Source of the DNA: an uncultured Arcobacter sp.
GTDB taxonomy: Bacteria; Campylobacterota; Campylobacteria; Campylobacterales; Arcobacteraceae
DNA length: 9,434 nucleotides
NCBI GenBank assembly: GCA_937860115.1
Contig: CALMBI010000152.1
Coordinates: 1 to 9,434, forward strand
Direction of reading: 5' to 3'
The stretch's first letter is position 1. Each line of letters begins with the position of its first letter. A model generated the notes under the pieces. The model was not told the DNA's origin. It worked only from the letters and a program-made list of their open reading frames with translations, and did not search any database. Of the stretch, positions 6,149-9,434 are shown in pieces. Both the position numbers and the translations under genes were made by a program.

Positions 6149-7142
6149 ATCTATTTTTTAATTTTTTTAACATTTGAGCAAAAGAAACTTTAAAAGCTTC
6201 CAAACCATCTGTAAGTAATTTGTTACCAACTTCATCAAGGTCAACTGAAAAACCTTTTAATTTTGTAGTATATTCATCACATTCTAGTTCTGTTGGAACA
6301 TTTGAAATAACAAAGTTATCTGTTTTCATATACTCTTTAATAGTAGCAAGTGGAGCTGTATTTACACTATGTGGATAGATTAATTTTTCTACATAATAAC
6401 TTGGTGCAAAATCATCCCCTTTTACCCCTGTACTTGCAAAAAGAGTTCTGATATTTTGATTATCAAATTTTGAAATCTCATGGTAACATTTCGTTGCATT
6501 TATAATCCCAGCTTGCATTGTCTCAAGGCCATATGTTTTTAACTTAGAATCCAATTCTCTATCAAATCTACTTACAAATACAGAGATCACTGCTTTTGTG
6601 TCTTTTTTACTTTTCTCTATACCACTACTTAGTGCTTGTGCACATTTGATAGCTTGTGCTGGTGTAAAAATAAGTGTAGCATTAACATTGATTCCCATTG
6701 AAGTGAGGTTCTCCATAGCTACATATCCAGCTTCAGTAGCAGGGATTTTGATCATCACGTTCTGGTAACCAATCGCTTGGTGAAGTCTAGTTCCTTCTTC
6801 AATTGTTCCCATCGCATCATCACAAAGAGTTGGATCAACTTCAATAGATATAAATCCATCATCGCTGTCATTTTCATAAAGTGGATAGAGTAGTTCAGCG
6901 GCTCTTTTAATGTCGCTAATAGCTAATTCTTCGTAGATTTTTTTATTTTCATTTGCTTGAAGCATTGCTATTTGTTGCGTGTATGCATCACTATTGGAGA
7001 TAGCTTGTTCAAAAATAGCTGGATTGCTTGTAGCTCCATGGATTGTTTCATTTGTGATGATCTCTTTAAATTCATTTTCTAAGAAATCTCGCTCTATAAA
7101 ATCACACCATAGTGAAAAATTGATTGTTTGTTTGAAATTCAT
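6147..7142 (-). CDS. tal: Transaldolase
   Basis: Transaldolase moves a dihydroxyacetone unit between sedoheptulose 7-phosphate and glyceraldehyde 3-phosphate, giving erythrose 4-phosphate and fructose 6-phosphate in the non-oxidative pentose phosphate pathway. The 331 residues carry the family blocks in order: FSLWCDFI (9-16), GATSNPAIF (36-44), ISIEVDPTL (98-106), NVMIKIPATEAGY (128-140) with Schiff-base Lys132, INVNATLIF (151-159), AVISVFVSRFDRELD (184-198), LFASTGVKGDDF (234-245) and VNTAPLATI (260-268). These match the longer type 2 transaldolases and, from memory, Campylobacter Tal. The ATG at 7142 has GAGG 10 bases upstream. The upstream membrane protein gene ends 18 bases before it and the DAHP synthase gene starts about 11 bases after it. 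The family assignment is secure; activity is inferred. Confidence 0.95.
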   Translation of the reverse strand: MNFKQTINFSLWCDFIERDFLENEFKEIITNETIHGATSNPAIFEQAISNSDAYTQQIAMLQANENKKIYEELAISDIKRAAELLYPLYENDSDDGFISIEVDPTLCDDAMGTIEEGTRLHQAIGYQNVMIKIPATEAGYVAMENLTSMGINVNATLIFTPAQAIKCAQALSSGIEKSKKDTKAVISVFVSRFDRELDSKLKTYGLETMQAGIINATKCYHEISKFDNQNIRTLFASTGVKGDDFAPSYYVEKLIYPHSVNTAPLATIKEYMKTDNFVISNVPTELECDEYTTKLKGFSVDLDEVGNKLLTDGLEAFKVSFAQMLKKLKNR

Positions 7143-7160
7143 ATTCTATTTACCTCTAAT

Positions 7161-7484
7161 TTACTCGCAAATTAAATCTTTTGCGACATTATGTTTAAAA
7201 TCTTTTAGTATAAAACCTTTGCACTCTTTGTTTGTTTGAAGATCTTTAAATTTTACAAAATATTTTTTCCCCTGAATTTTTGTATCCATATTTTCTACAT
7301 CAGTGATACTATAGACCCTAACATCTTCAATATTGGTATATCCAAGCTCATTTAAAACTTTTGCAGCTTTTGCTGATTTTCCATTTTCAACTACGAAAAA
7401 AACACCTATCCCAAGAATCACAGTGATCACCATCATAACGATCATTTTGGTGCTAATTTTTCTAACTTCTACTTTTTCTTCCAT
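7161..7484 (-). CDS. Small single-pass membrane protein of unknown function (107 aa)
   Basis: No family is recognised. A short charged N-terminus (MEEKVEVRKISTK) is followed by one hydrophobic segment, about residues 13-32. A soluble domain of about 75 residues, probably in the periplasm, follows. There is no lipobox and no obvious signal-peptidase site, so it is likely an anchored protein. The soluble part has a helix-like KAAKVLNELGY (41-50, 'AKVLNELGYTNIEDVRV') and strands, with two cysteines (88 and 106) that could form a disulfide. The ATG at 7484 is preferred, with GGCGGA about 4 bases before it. An in-frame TTG at 7499 would add five residues but has no good ribosome binding site. It is first in the tal operon, 18 bases from tal, with its promoter in the divergent gap. 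Confidence 0.78.
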   Translation of the reverse strand: MEEKVEVRKISTKMIVMMVITVILGIGVFFVVENGKSAKAAKVLNELGYTNIEDVRVYSITDVENMDTKIQGKKYFVKFKDLQTNKECKGFILKDFKHNVAKDLICE

Positions 7485-7503
7485 TTTTTCCGCCAACAAA
7501 GTT

Positions 7504-7509
7504 AATATA
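7504..7509 (-). promoter_or_regulatory. Putative -10 element of the minus-strand operon
   Basis: On the minus strand TATATT (plus bases 7509-7504) follows a T-rich and A-rich stretch, as is common in Campylobacterota promoters. It would start transcription near 7497, about 13 bases before the ATG at 7484. No clear -35 hexamer is seen. The operon would be: membrane protein, tal, DAHP synthase, 98-residue protein. Confidence 0.4.
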
Positions 7510-7587
7510 CTATTTTTTAAAAAGGAAATATTGTATCTAAAGAATAGTTAAAAAATAGCGTAATAGGTTTTATAAACAATTTTAGGC

Positions 7588-7593
7588 TAGAAT
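7588..7593 (+). promoter_or_regulatory. Putative -10 element immediately before the RCK-like gene
   Basis: TAGAAT at 7588-7593 is preceded by TTTTAGGC and an AT-rich region. It ends only 7 bases before the ATG at 7601. A start 6-8 bases downstream would fall at or next to the A of the ATG, giving a leaderless mRNA. No Shine-Dalgarno sequence is present at a normal distance, which agrees with this reading. An alternative promoter farther upstream in 7500-7580 is possible. Confidence 0.45.
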
Positions 7594-7600
7594 ATTTGTA

Positions 7601-9019
7601 ATGAAAAGAGTATTAATATTATTAGATGGTGTTGTTGCAAAAAACCTTCTCAAAAGGCTTGTGGAGTTAGATACTTCTCATAGTATTTATGATGTTGTAT
7701 ATATGAATGACACTATTTTAACAGAGAAAAAACCCTCAAATTTTACATTTTATAAGTTTGATCCTACGAGTCTTTCAAAACTAAAAATGATTATGGCTAA
7801 AGTTTCCTATAATGATATTTTAGTTGTTCTTGGAAATAAAGATGATACTGTATCAGTGATTGACAACATCCGATCAATCAATCCAAATATTAATTTTAAT
7901 GTGTACAATGAATGGGATATTGACTTAACTGATAAAAACATTCAAAACTATAATGCAATTGATGTGCTTACAAGTGGACTTATAGAGAGATTGCCAAATG
8001 TTCCTATTATTGCTCAAAATATAGGTCTGAAACAGGGTGAGATAATGGAAATTAAGATCCCTTTTGGAAGTGCTTATGCTTACAGATATATAAGCAGTAT
8101 CTCACAAAAAGAGTGGAAAATCTTTGCATTATATAGAAATAATACGATGTTAAATGTCCGACCTTCACTCATTTTAAAACCAAATGATGTGATTTTGGTT
8201 ATTGGAAAACCAAAAGTGTTATTGCAAGCATACGCTGCAATCTCAATGTCGTTTGGACATTTTCCTATGCCTTTTGGTAAAAATGTCTATGTGTATCTTG
8301 ATTTATACTTGCAAACACAAGAAGATGCACTCAATGCAATTAAAAAAGGAAGATTTTTAAGTGAAAGACTCAATGGCTCAAAGCTAATCATAAGAATCAC
8401 AAAACCAACAACAGTAGATACAATCGATAAAATAAAAGATCTAGTAAAACATATAGATAATAAAATATTAGAGATAGATTATTACAACCTTGGTGTTTTA
8501 AATCTCATGACATCAGATATCAAAAAATATGAAGTTGGTTTGTTTGTTTTAACAAATACTCTTTTACAAAATGAGACTTTAGTCCATAAAGTATTAGCTT
8601 CCAAAAAACCAATTTTTAAAGTTGGAGTTGAAAATATAAACAACATCAAAACAATCGTAATGGTACTTAATTCTATGAAAGTCTATGAGCAACTCTCTCC
8701 AACTCTTTTTGATATCTCTTCACAGCTTAAATATAAAGTAAATGTAATCAACTGTGATCCTATCGGAGATACTGATCGTACAAAGTTGATAAGTCATTTA
8801 GATAGTTTGGCAAAGATCTTCAATCAAGATATTAAAGTTGAAACTAATGGTAAAAATCCAATGGATGTTTTGATGGAAAAAGATAACATATTACAGATTT
8901 TGCCACTCAAAGAGGAGATGTTTAAAAAACGTCTTATTCGATTTTTTACTACAAACAGTGATCTGTTATCATATGATCTAAAGTATTTAAATCAAATCAT
9001 TATCCCAATCATTGAATAA
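7601..9019 (+). CDS. TrkA/RCK-like protein with an extra C-terminal region (COG3400-type)
   Basis: This is a predicted cytosolic protein related to the regulatory RCK subunits of potassium transporters and channels. Residues 1 to about 125 resemble a Rossmann-type TrkA-N domain (MKRVLILLDG, ILVVLGNKDDT at 73-83). However, the GxGxxG loop is replaced by LLDGVVAK, so NAD/NADH binding is doubtful. Residues about 145-212 look like a TrkA-C domain (IMEIKIPFGSAYAYR, then LKPNDVILVIGKPKVL at 192-207). Residues about 226-472 are a further alpha/beta region of no family I can name, with a second strand-helix pattern around KYKVNVINCDPIGDTDRTKL (377-396). There are no membrane segments, so it is not itself a transporter. 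No potassium transporter lies nearby. ATG at 7601 fits the strand start; there is no good ribosome binding site. dapC follows by 26 bases and is probably cotranscribed. The COG number is from memory. Confidence 0.8.
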   Translation: MKRVLILLDGVVAKNLLKRLVELDTSHSIYDVVYMNDTILTEKKPSNFTFYKFDPTSLSKLKMIMAKVSYNDILVVLGNKDDTVSVIDNIRSINPNINFNVYNEWDIDLTDKNIQNYNAIDVLTSGLIERLPNVPIIAQNIGLKQGEIMEIKIPFGSAYAYRYISSISQKEWKIFALYRNNTMLNVRPSLILKPNDVILVIGKPKVLLQAYAAISMSFGHFPMPFGKNVYVYLDLYLQTQEDALNAIKKGRFLSERLNGSKLIIRITKPTTVDTIDKIKDLVKHIDNKILEIDYYNLGVLNLMTSDIKKYEVGLFVLTNTLLQNETLVHKVLASKKPIFKVGVENINNIKTIVMVLNSMKVYEQLSPTLFDISSQLKYKVNVINCDPIGDTDRTKLISHLDSLAKIFNQDIKVETNGKNPMDVLMEKDNILQILPLKEEMFKKRLIRFFTTNSDLLSYDLKYLNQIIIPIIE

Positions 9020-9030
9020 TTTATACAAAT

Positions 9031-9036
9031 AAGGAA
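9031..9036 (+). promoter_or_regulatory. Ribosome binding site for the partial aminotransferase gene
   Basis: AAGGAA is 9 bases before the ATG at 9046 and supports that start. There is no terminator or promoter-like sequence in the 26-base gap, so the gene is probably on the same mRNA as the one before it. Confidence 0.7.
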
Positions 9037-9045
9037 CAAAACCCT

Positions 9046-9434
9046 ATGAAATTTGAAAAATATCCGTTTGAAAGACTTGCTCTTTTACTTGAAAATATTA
9101 CTCCAAATAACGACTATACTCCAAGTAGTCTTACAATTGGTGAACCACAATTTGATACTCCGCAATTTATCCAAGATGAGTTGAAGAATACCACTCCACT
9201 TTTAAATAAATACCCAAAAAGTGCAGGGGAAGAGTACCTAAAAACTTCGATGAGAGGATTTATTAAAACGAGATTTGGTGTAGAGATAAGTGATGATGAA
9301 ATTATCCCTGTTTTTGGAACAAGAGAGGTACTTTTTAATTTTCCTCAGTTTTATCTTTTTGATAAAGAAAATCCAACAATCGCTTATACAAATCCTTTTT
9401 ATCAAATCTATGAGGGTGCTGCGATTGCTTCAAG
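9046..9434 (+). CDS. dapC: Succinyldiaminopimelate aminotransferase-type protein (DapC), 3'-truncated
   Basis: This is a fold-type I PLP aminotransferase, cut by the right edge after 129 codons. The likely role is transfer of an amino group from glutamate to N-succinyl-2-amino-6-ketopimelate in the lysine/diaminopimelate pathway, which also supplies peptidoglycan. Visible blocks are YPFERLALLL (6-15), LTIGEPQFDTPQFI (29-42), the substrate-site region KYPKSAGEEYLKTSMRGF (55-72), VFGTREVLFNFPQF (89-102), which sits where PLP-phosphate contacts occur, and NPFYQIYEGAA (116-126), typical of this subgroup. The sequence closely resembles what I remember of Helicobacter HP0624, annotated as an aminotransferase or succinyldiaminopimelate transaminase. 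The PLP-binding lysine lies beyond the window. The family is clear; substrate specificity is an inference, and an aspartate-aminotransferase-like role remains possible. Confidence 0.88.
   Translation, partial: MKFEKYPFERLALLLENITPNNDYTPSSLTIGEPQFDTPQFIQDELKNTTPLLNKYPKSAGEEYLKTSMRGFIKTRFGVEISDDEIIPVFGTREVLFNFPQFYLFDKENPTIAYTNPFYQIYEGAAIAS

Noticed and set aside
6979..7551. Plus-strand open frames across the start of tal and the small membrane protein gene
   Set aside because: They are antisense to coding sequence with clear start signals on the other strand, and neither has recognisable domains.

Overview
The window is AT-rich chromosomal DNA (roughly one third G+C by eye) from a member of the Campylobacterota (epsilonproteobacteria). 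Three things point there. The order coaBC-uppS-prepilin peptidase-LptF/G permease-truA matches the order I recall from Campylobacter jejuni (Cj0822-Cj0827 region). The DAHP synthase is the class II type found in Helicobacter and Campylobacter. The aminotransferase at the right edge closely resembles, from memory, the Helicobacter HP0624 type. The species cannot be named from the sequence. A free-living or sulfur-oxidising relative is possible but unproven. The window is gene-dense: no stretch over about 120 bases lacks a gene, and there are no RNA genes, mobile elements or CRISPR arrays that I can support.

Layout. Bases 1-4125 (+) are one tightly packed run of five genes: the end of coaBC (cut by the left edge), uppS, a prepilin peptidase, an LptF/LptG-type permease and truA. 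Neighbouring genes overlap or are separated by only 4-9 bases, so the run is probably one operon with its promoter outside the window. Bases 4126-4211 hold a probable promoter and a strong ribosome binding site for a 69-residue protein of unknown function (4212-4421). A short inverted repeat (4433-4453) separates it from a convergent minus-strand operon. That operon reads right to left: a small membrane-anchored protein (7484-7161), transaldolase, class II DAHP synthase and an acidic 98-residue protein (4765-4469). From the divergent region 7485-7600 a plus-strand pair starts: a TrkA/RCK-like regulatory protein, followed 26 bases later by the start of a succinyldiaminopimelate aminotransferase (DapC type) cut by the right edge.

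How the genes work together. The left operon mixes cofactor synthesis (CoA), the lipid carrier for peptidoglycan and surface glycans (UppS), envelope export (prepilin processing, lipopolysaccharide transport) and tRNA modification. The central operon pairs transaldolase, which makes erythrose 4-phosphate, with DAHP synthase, which consumes it at the entry to aromatic amino acid synthesis. The right end joins a putative RCK protein to lysine/diaminopimelate synthesis.

This is mostly a conserved housekeeping region. I see no convincing undescribed system. The points most worth a second look are a possibly leaderless mRNA for the RCK-like gene, that protein's missing nucleotide-binding glycines and extra C-terminal region, a Gly-to-Asp change beside the catalytic residue of TruA, the tal-DAHP synthase pairing, and three small proteins of unknown function.
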